A stretch of 39,827 nucleotides of DNA from JBCBST01 sp039819115 (lineage in GTDB: Bacteria; Bacteroidota; Rhodothermia; Balneolales; Balneolaceae). The position numbers were made by a program, and so were the translations under genes. Location of the stretch: the NCBI GenBank assembly GCA_039819115.1, contig JBCBST010000016.1:1-39827 (forward strand), in the 5' to 3' direction. Shown one piece after another: positions 25,533 to 33,142 of this stretch; the first letter of the stretch is position 1, and each line of letters opens with the position of its first letter. The notes beneath the pieces are model-generated. The model was not told the DNA's origin. It saw only the letters and a list, made by a program, of their open reading frames with translations, and searched no databases.

Positions 25533-26438
25533 ATGATCTATGATTTCACCATTCTGACGGAGGCCCGTTACGACCGCCCGGAAAAACCGGATGGATATAC
25601 TCAAAACATCCTTACCGAAGACCGGATTCTTAAAGAAGCGCTGGAGGCAAAAGGAGCCACCGTAAACCGGGTGGACTGGAGAAATCCGAATGTGGACTGG
25701 AATACTGCCCGTTGTGCTATATTCAGAACCACATGGGATTACTTTTATCATTATGAGGAATTCCGGGGTTGGCTGGAGCGGACTTCCAGCCATATTCATT
25801 TTGTTAACCCTGCCCGGTTGGTTCAGTGGAATATGGATAAGCACTACCTGGCCGATTTGAAAGAACGTGGAATCAATATCCCGGAGACGCGCATCATCAA
25901 AAAAGGCGAAACCCAATCTCTGGATCAGATTGTTAAGAACACCGGGTGGAACACATCGATCCTGAAACCTACTGTAGCAGGAACAGCCCGCCATACATAT
26001 AAAATCGACTCTGAAAGCCTGGATGAAGTCCGCCCGATCTTTGAAAAGCTTGTTCCATACGAAGATTTTTTACTACAGCCCTTTTTGCCATCTATCGTTG
26101 AGAAAGGAGAAGTTTCTATAGTCATGATTGGAGGAAGCTATTCTCACGCTGTACTCAAAAAAGTAAAACCCGGCGATTTCCGTGTGCAGGACGATTTTGG
26201 AGGCACCTTACATGAGTATACTCCCACTCCTGATGAGATAGCATTTGCTGTTAAGGCTATTTCCGTATGCGATCCACACCCTTATTATGCGCGGGTTGAT
26301 ATGGTATACGATCTGGAGGGCAAGCCTGCCATCGGGGAGCTGGAATTGATTGAACCCGAGTTGTGGTTCCGACGCCATCCTGAAGCGGCTGCCCGACTTG
26401 CCGGCCTTCTCGTGGATGCTTATACCATGGCCAGGTAA
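25533..26438 (+). CDS. ATP-grasp domain protein (RimK/DcsG/glutathione synthetase-like)
   Basis: A 301-residue soluble protein with the order of an ATP-grasp ligase: N-terminal Rossmann-like part (DRPEKPDGY..., 'IFRTTWDY'), 'NMDKHYLADLKERGINIPETRII' leading into the ATP-grasp lid, 'SILKPTVAGTARHTYKI' (ATP-binding Lys and loop), 'FLLQPFLPSIVEKGEVSIVMIGG' and 'YARVDMVYDLEGKPAIGELELIEPELWF' with the acidic Mg ligands. Such enzymes join a carboxylate to an amine through an acyl phosphate. The 'RTTWDY' and 'ELELIEPELWF' segments resemble proteins annotated as cycloserine-synthesis DcsG-like. No pathway genes lie beside it. Its 3' end overlaps the convergent nuclease gene by 19 bases. Confidence 0.88.
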   Translation: MIYDFTILTEARYDRPEKPDGYTQNILTEDRILKEALEAKGATVNRVDWRNPNVDWNTARCAIFRTTWDYFYHYEEFRGWLERTSSHIHFVNPARLVQWNMDKHYLADLKERGINIPETRIIKKGETQSLDQIVKNTGWNTSILKPTVAGTARHTYKIDSESLDEVRPIFEKLVPYEDFLLQPFLPSIVEKGEVSIVMIGGSYSHAVLKKVKPGDFRVQDDFGGTLHEYTPTPDEIAFAVKAISVCDPHPYYARVDMVYDLEGKPAIGELELIEPELWFRRHPEAAARLAGLLVDAYTMAR

Positions 26439-27244
26439 TCGTCCAGTTCCTGTTGGTGAATGATATGACCGTCCAGACCCAGCTGATCTTTCAACATTGC
26501 ATTTCGGTTCGGACCCAGTATGTAAAATTGCCCGAGTAACTCCAGTTCCTGGTCAAAATAGTTTCTGGTAAACCGGTCTACGAATTGTTGTTCTTGTACC
26601 GTGTGCTGCAACCGATCTAATATATCCGTTGATGTACCCTTTAAGAGAGCATGCGTTTCTTCCAGGCATTTCTCCTCCATCCGCAGCTGAAACCGCATGG
26701 GGGTAATCCGTTTCAATAATTGACTGGGAAGATATGCTGCTGAGGAAACCGGCTTATGATAAAGCCATAGCAGTCGGAGCAGTGCTCCTAATCCCCTTCG
26801 GGTTTTTAGATGGCCTTTAAAACAACCGAATGTTTCGGAATAATCATCAAACGGGCGCATCGAAAGCCGGAACTCCCGATCGTACCCCGATCGCTTCGTT
26901 GAAATGTAGTAATACGTCTCGGGCTTTTTGTTTGCCACATTAAACGGAGGGCGCATGGAGCGTATCAGTAAATTCTCCAGCAAAATAGCATCCGTTTCGG
27001 TCTTACAGATTTCATAGCTGATCCGGGATACATGGGCTATCATCCGTTGCACTTTTCGGGACGATGTGTATCGGTAAGATGTAACCCTCTTTTGCAGGTC
27101 TTTGGCTTTTCCAACATACAGCACACGGTCGCTGGAATCGAACATAGTGTACACCCCGGGTTCATGCGGCGGAAGCTCTCCAATAGCCTTGTTTATCCGC
27201 TCTTTTTGGGTTTGGGATGTGCCTTCAAATAAATCTAACGTCAT
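26420..27244 (-). CDS. GIY-YIG nuclease, UvrC N-terminal/Cho-like
   Basis: A 274-residue protein with an N-terminal GIY-YIG domain of UvrC type: G30-V-Y, Y43-V-G45-K, R53, and the catalytic Glu90 in 'AILLENLLI'. The C-terminal part lacks the UvrBC-interaction, RNase H-like and HhH parts of UvrC, so it is a stand-alone single-incision type like Cho or bacterial orphan GIY-YIG nucleases. It probably cuts damaged DNA 3' of a lesion; the exact role is inferred. It lies 65 bases after the DUF2911 gene on the same strand. An imperfect hairpin (GTCCCA 27263-27268 with TGGGAC 27280-27285) sits between them and may attenuate read-through. Confidence 0.88.
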   Translation of the reverse strand: MTLDLFEGTSQTQKERINKAIGELPPHEPGVYTMFDSSDRVLYVGKAKDLQKRVTSYRYTSSRKVQRMIAHVSRISYEICKTETDAILLENLLIRSMRPPFNVANKKPETYYYISTKRSGYDREFRLSMRPFDDYSETFGCFKGHLKTRRGLGALLRLLWLYHKPVSSAAYLPSQLLKRITPMRFQLRMEEKCLEETHALLKGTSTDILDRLQHTVQEQQFVDRFTRNYFDQELELLGQFYILGPNRNAMLKDQLGLDGHIIHQQELDDYLAMV

Positions 27245-27309
27245 TGTTCAAAAGTAAAGAATGTCCCACTTTGTTAAAATGGGACCTTACCCGTCTTACG
27301 ATATCACGT

Positions 27310-28458
27310 TTATTCCTTAAATCGGAAGGGTATACTGAATATAGCCTGATCCCATTTCAGGTTAATCACTCCACCCGATTCTGTTTCTTCAACGGTAATT
27401 GTGAATGCTTCAACAACCTCATCCTGCTCGGATAGCATCATCGTAACACGTCCCAGGTCACGGGCTTTATCGTATGTTCTCCCATTCTGCCCGGTTTGGG
27501 TATTGATAATCAACGTGCCGCCGGAAGATTCAGGAATCGTAAACAGGGTATATTCACCAGCCGGCACTTCCAGGCTCCCAATCATAAGGTCTTTTGAAGT
27601 GGAAAAATGTGTGGCCCGGTTGGCTCCGGTTCGCCAGCGCTGGCCCCAGGGCACAATACCCCCAAAAATAGTCCTCCCTCTTTTTGAGGGTGAGCCATAG
27701 CTAACCGTATACTCTCCGCCATTAAAGGCAAAGCGTTCCTCAACAGCTCCGGATAGTCCGCCAAACGACTTGCCACCGGCATCTAATGCAGCAAACCGGC
27801 TTCCAATGGATGCCATATCCAGTTCAGCAACTCTTTTTACAGTTAGTTTTCGGGTGGTTTGAGAAGCATCCAGCCTGAGGATATCCCCTTGCTCATTTAA
27901 CTTAACCCCCATCACACCCCGGGATGGATGCCGGATCGTAAGTGAATCGGCCTCGATTTTAGCTATGATAAAGGGCCGGGTTCTGGACCCGGTAAGAAGT
28001 GGTTGAGATACCGAATCCTGACCGGATTTCATGGCCCGGTTAAACGCCAGTTCAAATGGCCAGTGTACCATGTCAATGAAAGGCAAGATTCCGGGTTCAT
28101 AGTCCAGCTGGAGGGTTGTCCATTCTCCTCTGCGATTCATCCCAACTTCATAAGCACCCCCTTTTAAACGTACGCTCATCAGATTGGAGGCGCCGGTTTC
28201 GAAGCGGGCATCCTCATACGCTTCTGCGGTATATGAAGTGAGGTTTCCGTTCTCATCCATATCCAGATTATACGACAGAAAGCGGGTTCGGGGGCTTCTC
28301 AATATCACGTTAGCCCGGATACCATCATCTGTTTTTTCGAACGATTCAACGGCAAGCGTATCGTTCCCCAATAACGTGACCAGATACTGCGTTTGAGACA
28401 GAACCGGACTACTTACACATGAGCAAATCAAACATACATAACATGCTATGGTCTTCAT
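27310..28458 (-). CDS. DUF2911 domain protein, secreted
   Basis: A 382-residue protein with a signal peptide (1-21, VLSQ). The C-terminal 150 residues are DUF2911: 'YTVSYGSPSKRGRTIFGGIVPWGQRWRTGANRATHF', 'IGSLEVPAGEYTLFTIP' and 'GTLIINTQTGQNG' are the family's core. The N-terminal 200 residues form a beta-rich part without a family I can name. Function unknown; such proteins are common in Bacteroidota and are exported. It is divergent from the SDR operon across a 167-bp gap. Confidence 0.88.
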   Translation of the reverse strand: MKTIACYVCLICSCVSSPVLSQTQYLVTLLGNDTLAVESFEKTDDGIRANVILRSPRTRFLSYNLDMDENGNLTSYTAEAYEDARFETGASNLMSVRLKGGAYEVGMNRRGEWTTLQLDYEPGILPFIDMVHWPFELAFNRAMKSGQDSVSQPLLTGSRTRPFIIAKIEADSLTIRHPSRGVMGVKLNEQGDILRLDASQTTRKLTVKRVAELDMASIGSRFAALDAGGKSFGGLSGAVEERFAFNGGEYTVSYGSPSKRGRTIFGGIVPWGQRWRTGANRATHFSTSKDLMIGSLEVPAGEYTLFTIPESSGGTLIINTQTGQNGRTYDKARDLGRVTMMLSEQDEVVEAFTITVEETESGGVINLKWDQAIFSIPFRFKE

Positions 28459-28625
28459 ATCGGTTTGTTTTGTGATTAGAGCTTACGTGATGCACAAAAG
28501 AGCCTGGGTACCGGATGCACATCGTACAGGTGTTCTGAGCTATTTCCTGATCATTAACACCTTAAAAAAGCGGTTTTTTGTTTACGGTTGGAACAGTGTA
28601 CCTTAAACTCAATATAAGTTGCTTT

Positions 28626-29444
28626 ATGGGAAGTTTTAAAAATAAAACCGTATTGGTCACAGGCGGCGCTAGTGGCATTGGATTAAAAATGGGTAGACAA
28701 GCACTGGTCCGTGGTGCAAAACACCTCATTCTTTGGGATATTAATGAGGATAAACTGATAACCGCTGCCGCACATCTTCAAAAGGAAGGATTTGAAGTAA
28801 CGACTCAGATCGTGGATGTTTCGAGTACCGGTGACGTTCGCCAGGCAGCTGAATTAGTTCGCATGGATGTTGGTCCGGTAGACATTCTGTTCAATAATGC
28901 CGGAATTGTGGTCGGTAAACCCTTCACCGAACATTCCATTGAAGATATTGAACGCACTCTGGGTGTTAATACCACCGGGCTGATGCTCGTAGCCAAAGCA
29001 TTCATTCCAGATATGATCGAGACGGGTAGTGGCCACATTATCAATATTGCATCGGCTGCGGGGCTTACATCTAATCCAGGAATGACGGTGTATGCGGCAA
29101 GTAAATGGGCCGCAGTGGGATGGTCGGATTCCCTACGCCTTGAGTTCAAAAAAGAAGATATCCCTATACGGGTCTTGACTGTGATGCCCAGTTACATCAA
29201 TACCGGGATGTTTGCCGGGGTGACCACCCCGTTTATGACCCCGTTACTTGATCCTGATGACATCACCAAAAAAATACTCGATGCGGTTGAGCACGATAAA
29301 GTGATTTTACGTGAACCACTCATTGTTAAATTTGCCCCATTCTTAAAAGGAGTTCTACCCCAAAAAATCTATGATTTTGTTGCGGGAAACCTGTTTCGTG
29401 TGTACAGCAGTATGGATACTTTCATAGGACGTAAGACGGAATAA
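28626..29444 (+). CDS. Short-chain dehydrogenase/reductase, SDR16C-like
   Basis: I choose ATG 28626 (MGSFKNKTVLVTGG...) over the upstream in-frame codon at 28578, since a promoter-like TTTG-N18-TACCTTAA (28577-28606) lies in that stretch. The 272-residue product is a classical SDR: TGGASGIG (12-19), NNAG (90-93), N115, S143, and Y156-AAS-K160. The hydrophobic C-terminus (LIVKFAPFLKGVLPQKIYDFVAG) and overall pattern resemble retinol/long-chain alcohol dehydrogenases of the SDR16C group. It is the first gene of a three-gene operon with ALDH3 and an MDR reductase (2-base gap, then a 4-base overlap), so it probably oxidises an alcohol to an aldehyde for the next enzyme (inference). Confidence 0.88.
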   Translation: MGSFKNKTVLVTGGASGIGLKMGRQALVRGAKHLILWDINEDKLITAAAHLQKEGFEVTTQIVDVSSTGDVRQAAELVRMDVGPVDILFNNAGIVVGKPFTEHSIEDIERTLGVNTTGLMLVAKAFIPDMIETGSGHIINIASAAGLTSNPGMTVYAASKWAAVGWSDSLRLEFKKEDIPIRVLTVMPSYINTGMFAGVTTPFMTPLLDPDDITKKILDAVEHDKVILREPLIVKFAPFLKGVLPQKIYDFVAGNLFRVYSSMDTFIGRKTE

Positions 29445-29446
29445 TT

Positions 29447-30817
29447 ATGGCTGCCTACTCTGAACAACTGGATCAACAGCGCCGGTATTTTTCATCGGGT
29501 GCCACGCGACCAGTCTCCTTTCGAAAGACCCAGCTTAAAACACTGAGGCAGTTGCTTATAGACCATGAAAAGCAGCTTATTGAAGCGGTACATGCGGATT
29601 TTAAGAAGCCTCCATTTGAGACCTATGGTACAGAAATCGGCATTGTACGTACCGAGTTGGGATACGCGCTCAAGCATCTTGAGGAATGGGTAAAGCCTCA
29701 AACCGTTTCTTCTACCCTGGTTAATTTTCCCTCTAAGAATTACATCATAACCGAACCGTATGGCAACGCCCTGATTATTGCCCCATGGAATTACCCGGTT
29801 CAGCTAGCGCTCCTTCCCCTGGTAGGTGCGATCTCAGCGGGTAATACGGCCTTGGTTAAGCCTTCTGAACTCACACCTGCCACATCTGAGGTACTGAAGC
29901 AACTTATCGGTCACTACTTCGACCCTTCTTACATTCACGTAGAACTGGGTGGGGTTGAAACGTCTCAAGCCTTGCTCAACCTGCCGTTCAATTACATCTT
30001 TTTTACCGGAAGCACACGGGTGGGAAAACTGGTTATGAAGGCAGCTGCTGAGCATCTTACCCCACTCACGCTCGAGTTGGGAGGAAAAAGCCCCTGTATT
30101 ATTGACGAAACGGCAAACCTTGAAATCACGGCCAAGCGCATTGTGTGGGGTAAATTCGTCAATGCGGGTCAAACGTGTGTAGCACCTGATTACTTATTGG
30201 TTCACCGCTCGGTAAAAGACCGACTGGTGCAACAGTTGATCCTGGCTATTGAGGCCTTGTATGGCACGGACCCTTCCTTATCACCGGATTACCCACGCAT
30301 TGTAAACCAGGGGCATTTTGACCGGCTGGCCGCCTTAATAGATCCCGAAAAGGTTGTGATAGGAGGGCATACCAAAGCTGATGAGTGCTATATTGCACCA
30401 ACCGTTCTGGATCATGTTACCTGGGATGACCGGGTGATGGAGGACGAGATCTTTGGCCCCATCCTTCCGGTAATGAGCTATGAACAGTTGGATGAATGCA
30501 TACAAATGGTAAATGCACAACCCCGACCTCTGGCACTCTATGTATTTTCAAACGATTCACGAACGCAGGATCGGTTAACCGAAGAAATTTCTTTTGGTGG
30601 TGGAGCCATTAACGATACCATTGCCCAATTGGGTAATCATCACCTGGGATTTGGAGGAGTAGGGGCAAGTGGATTTGGTTCGTATCATGGAAAAGCCAGT
30701 TTTGATTCCTTTTCTCATCGAAAAAGCGTGATGAAAAAACCCTTCTGGCCCGATGTTCCGGTTCGCTATGCGCCGTATGAGGGTAAGATGGGCATCATCA
30801 AAAGCATCATGAAATGA
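29447..30817 (+). CDS. Aldehyde dehydrogenase, ALDH3-like
   Basis: A 456-residue NAD(P)-dependent aldehyde dehydrogenase. N114 (APWN), E210 (LELGGKS), C244 (VNAGQTCVAPDY) and 'DEIFGPILPV' are the catalytic and cofactor sites. Short length and the C-terminal 'GFGGVGASGFGSYHGKASFDSFSHRKSV' block place it in the ALDH3 class, which prefers fatty and aromatic aldehydes. It begins two bases after the SDR stop and its TGA overlaps the next ATG (ATGA), so the three are co-translated. Confidence 0.95.
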   Translation: MAAYSEQLDQQRRYFSSGATRPVSFRKTQLKTLRQLLIDHEKQLIEAVHADFKKPPFETYGTEIGIVRTELGYALKHLEEWVKPQTVSSTLVNFPSKNYIITEPYGNALIIAPWNYPVQLALLPLVGAISAGNTALVKPSELTPATSEVLKQLIGHYFDPSYIHVELGGVETSQALLNLPFNYIFFTGSTRVGKLVMKAAAEHLTPLTLELGGKSPCIIDETANLEITAKRIVWGKFVNAGQTCVAPDYLLVHRSVKDRLVQQLILAIEALYGTDPSLSPDYPRIVNQGHFDRLAALIDPEKVVIGGHTKADECYIAPTVLDHVTWDDRVMEDEIFGPILPVMSYEQLDECIQMVNAQPRPLALYVFSNDSRTQDRLTEEISFGGGAINDTIAQLGNHHLGFGGVGASGFGSYHGKASFDSFSHRKSVMKKPFWPDVPVRYAPYEGKMGIIKSIMK

Positions 30818-31812
30818 GTACAACCTTCCGTGGATTCTGGGTGGAAGAAACGAAAAACGGAACCTTCACTCAGTCCGTACAAGATCTTCCATTTGATGTA
30901 CTCCCCGATCATGACGTGCTTATCAAAGTCAGCTATTCTTCACTGAACTATAAAGATTCCCTTTCAGCCTTCGGGAATAAAGGGGTTACCCGAACCTATC
31001 CTCATATCCCGGGCATTGATGCCTCCGGTGTAATAGCAGAAGATACCTCCGGTACCTTTAAACCCGGACAGCCTGTAATAGTAACCGGCTACGAACTGGG
31101 TTCGAATTCCTTTGGTGGCTTTTCTGAATACATTCGTGTTCCGGTCGATTGGGTTGTACCCCTTCCTGATGAACTTTCCCTAAAGGACGCTATGATATTT
31201 GGCACCGCAGGCTTTACAGCCGCATATGGTGTCCATCGATTGCAGCGTGAACTAATTGAACCTGAATCCGGACCCATTCTGGTTACAGGTGCTACAGGAG
31301 GGGTGGGAAGTCTGGCCGTTTTTTTCCTGGCTAATGCAGGATATCACGTCATTGCTGCCACCGGGAAGATGGAGGCAGAACCTTTTTTAAAAGAACTTGG
31401 GGCTTCTGTGGTTATTAACCGGGATGAAGTAACCCAAGTAAAACCCAGCTTGCTCCTTTCGGGTATCTATGCCGGGGCTATAGATACAGTAGGCGGATCA
31501 ATGCTGGATGCTATTATCCGTCAATCCCAACCGGATGGAGCCGTTGCTTGCTGTGGAAACTTGTTAGGACATCAGCTGAATACCAATATATATCCATTTA
31601 TACTTCGCGGGGTAAGCTTATTGGGCATCGATTCTGCGATCTGCAAGATGCCACTGCGCACTGTTTTGTGGGGATTTTTAGCGAAACAAACCCCCGACCG
31701 TTTGCCATCGGGATATGCTAACTTTATCTCTCTTGACCAACTCCCATATGAACTCGAACGAATATCAGCCGGTGGACAAACAGGTCGGGTGGTTATTACG
31801 CTCGAGCAATAA
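30814..31812 (+). CDS. MDR-family quinone/acryloyl-CoA reductase (YhdH/AcuI-like)
   Basis: A 332-residue zinc-independent medium-chain dehydrogenase/reductase. 'SSLNYKDSLS', 'IPGIDASGVI', 'TGYELGSNSFGGFSEYIRVP' and the nucleotide site 'GATGGVGS' are characteristic of the YhdH/AcuI group, which reduces acryloyl-CoA or related conjugated carbonyls with NADPH. With the SDR and ALDH3 it could process reactive unsaturated aldehydes or acids from lipid breakdown; this is inferred from the operon only. It converges with the receiver gene 17 bases downstream. Confidence 0.9.
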   Translation: MSTTFRGFWVEETKNGTFTQSVQDLPFDVLPDHDVLIKVSYSSLNYKDSLSAFGNKGVTRTYPHIPGIDASGVIAEDTSGTFKPGQPVIVTGYELGSNSFGGFSEYIRVPVDWVVPLPDELSLKDAMIFGTAGFTAAYGVHRLQRELIEPESGPILVTGATGGVGSLAVFFLANAGYHVIAATGKMEAEPFLKELGASVVINRDEVTQVKPSLLLSGIYAGAIDTVGGSMLDAIIRQSQPDGAVACCGNLLGHQLNTNIYPFILRGVSLLGIDSAICKMPLRTVLWGFLAKQTPDRLPSGYANFISLDQLPYELERISAGGQTGRVVITLEQ

Positions 31813-31829
31813 TGATAGATTATATGTGC

Positions 31830-32234
31830 TTACGCAGCCTCAAAAGTGGGCGAGCCTGAAGCCCGCGCCGCTTTAGCCAATGGAGAGGCCAGGTCATCCG
31901 CATTTACCGGTTTTACCAGGTAATCGGAATACCCTACACGTTTAGCGCGATCGAGAAGGTCTACATTTCGGCTGCCGGACAGAAAGATAACAGGTATGTT
32001 TTTGTATGTCTTACGCGCCTCGCGAACAGCGTCTATTCCGTCCATTTTGCCTGCCAGCTGTATATCCATGATGAGTATGTCAGGTTTGTGCTCGCAAATT
32101 TTGTTCGATACGTCCTCACCACGGGTGAGTTTACCTACAACGTCGAAACCTAACCGGCGGATCAACCTTTCTTCAACCATCGACAATAACATGTCATCCT
32201 CGACAATCATAACTCTCTTGGCTATGCTAGACAT
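31830..32234 (-). CDS. Stand-alone response regulator receiver protein
   Basis: A 134-residue protein that is only a CheY-like receiver: acidic pocket E12/D13, phospho-acceptor D57 (ILIMDIQL), S86 and K108 (YLVKPV). There is no output domain, so it must act through protein contacts or in a phosphorelay. No histidine kinase is encoded nearby. The start is supported by a purine-rich AAGGAAGG site 8-15 bases upstream and by the promoter at 32283-32313. Confidence 0.93.
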   Translation of the reverse strand: MSSIAKRVMIVEDDMLLSMVEERLIRRLGFDVVGKLTRGEDVSNKICEHKPDILIMDIQLAGKMDGIDAVREARKTYKNIPVIFLSGSRNVDLLDRAKRVGYSDYLVKPVNADDLASPLAKAARASGSPTFEAA

Positions 32235-32561
32235 AAATGTACCTTCCTTTTTTTGCTATGAAACCATTAAAAAGCTCTAACGAAAACATATTAAGATTCT
32301 TTAATGATTCAAAGCGTCGATTCATGCAACACCTACAATTATTGCTCTTGGTTCAGTTATCGGTCATTCTCAAAAAATCTTAACGATGCGGAATAATTTT
32401 CTTTTCGGCGGAAACAAGCCTAAGAGTCGAATAAACGCCGGTTATGGGAAAGGTGATCAGACCTGGCTTTAAGCGCGATCGTACAACCGGCTATCCGGAT
32501 GATATGATGCGAACCCGTTTTACAACCTAACAATAGTCTTAACAATCACAAGCGCCGGTAC
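32235..32561. other. Non-coding gap between receiver gene and lipoprotein gene
   Basis: 327 bases with the receiver gene's promoter near 32283-32313. Farther up, GCCGGTT (32437-32443) and AACCGGC (32485-32491) form a weak, widely spaced inverted repeat of uncertain meaning. I see no further gene or strong hairpin. Confidence 0.5.
32283..32313 (-). promoter_or_regulatory. Bacteroidota-type promoter of the receiver gene
   Basis: On the minus strand TTTG (32313-32310), exactly 19 bases, then TATGTTTT (32290-32283), matching TTTG-N19-TAnnTTTG in all but the last base. The leader to ATG 32234 would be about 40 bases. Confidence 0.65.
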
Positions 32562-33002
32562 TCATTTGAGAGCGGGCTGCATTCGGGAAAAGGGAAATCC
32601 ATTACAACCCGACTTTGGCTCATCCCGGTTTGCAATGGTAACGCTCGCCGCCTCCTTGACACTTGTTGCATCATAGGAACTCAGACAAAAAGCCCATTCA
32701 TAGGGAGGCATTCCACTTAGCTCAATCCAATCTATCCGGGTAAACAGGCCTGCATAACTCGCATTAGAGGAATCGTTTTGAGCGATGAGATATTGCTCTT
32801 CAGGAACCCATTCAAGAATGTTGTATTTAGCTTCGGGATGCTGAAGCCACACCTGCTCATCAATGGTATAGGTGATGGCATAATCATCCTGATGATTACC
32901 CAGTATGAATGAAGGGGGATTCTTTTCCGTACCTGGGGCCTCATTCTTGCCGGAACAACCCAAAAGCAGGCTGCATAGGATGAATGCGAGTGTATTCTTC
33001 AT
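32562..33002 (-). CDS. Small hypothetical lipoprotein
   Basis: The frame is open from 33116, but the start at 33002 (MKNTLAFILCSLLLGCSGK) gives a proper lipoprotein signal with lipobox LLGC, so the upstream 38 residues are probably untranslated. The 146-residue product has no domain I recognise; it is acidic, with aromatic residues and three late Cys/Pro-rich segments ('PPYEWAFCLSSYD', 'SGCNGFPFSR'). It lies downstream of the TonB receptor on the same strand, 140 bases away. Confidence 0.7.
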   Translation of the reverse strand: MKNTLAFILCSLLLGCSGKNEAPGTEKNPPSFILGNHQDDYAITYTIDEQVWLQHPEAKYNILEWVPEEQYLIAQNDSSNASYAGLFTRIDWIELSGMPPYEWAFCLSSYDATSVKEAASVTIANRDEPKSGCNGFPFSRMQPALK

Positions 33003-33142
33003 GGAGTGGGGAGTTTGGTTAGGTATTGAAGAAGGTATGACTTCGAATCGTGGCGCCCAAACCATGCTCATGAGATTCAGAATGACAGAAAAGGATTGTA
33101 AGAAACCAAATGGCATGCATAGGGGAGTATCTACACCCCATC

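Noticed and set aside
25299..25994. A 231-codon minus-strand frame
   Set aside because: It runs antisense to the ATP-grasp gene and through repeat R1, and its partial likeness to the minus frame at 22725-22907 only reflects the repeat.
28578..28625. Extended start of the SDR gene
   Set aside because: The added 16 residues overlap a promoter-like signal, and ATG 28626 gives the normal SDR N-terminus.
33003..33116. Extended start of the small lipoprotein
   Set aside because: The internal ATG at 33002 yields a proper lipoprotein signal; the extension would bury it.
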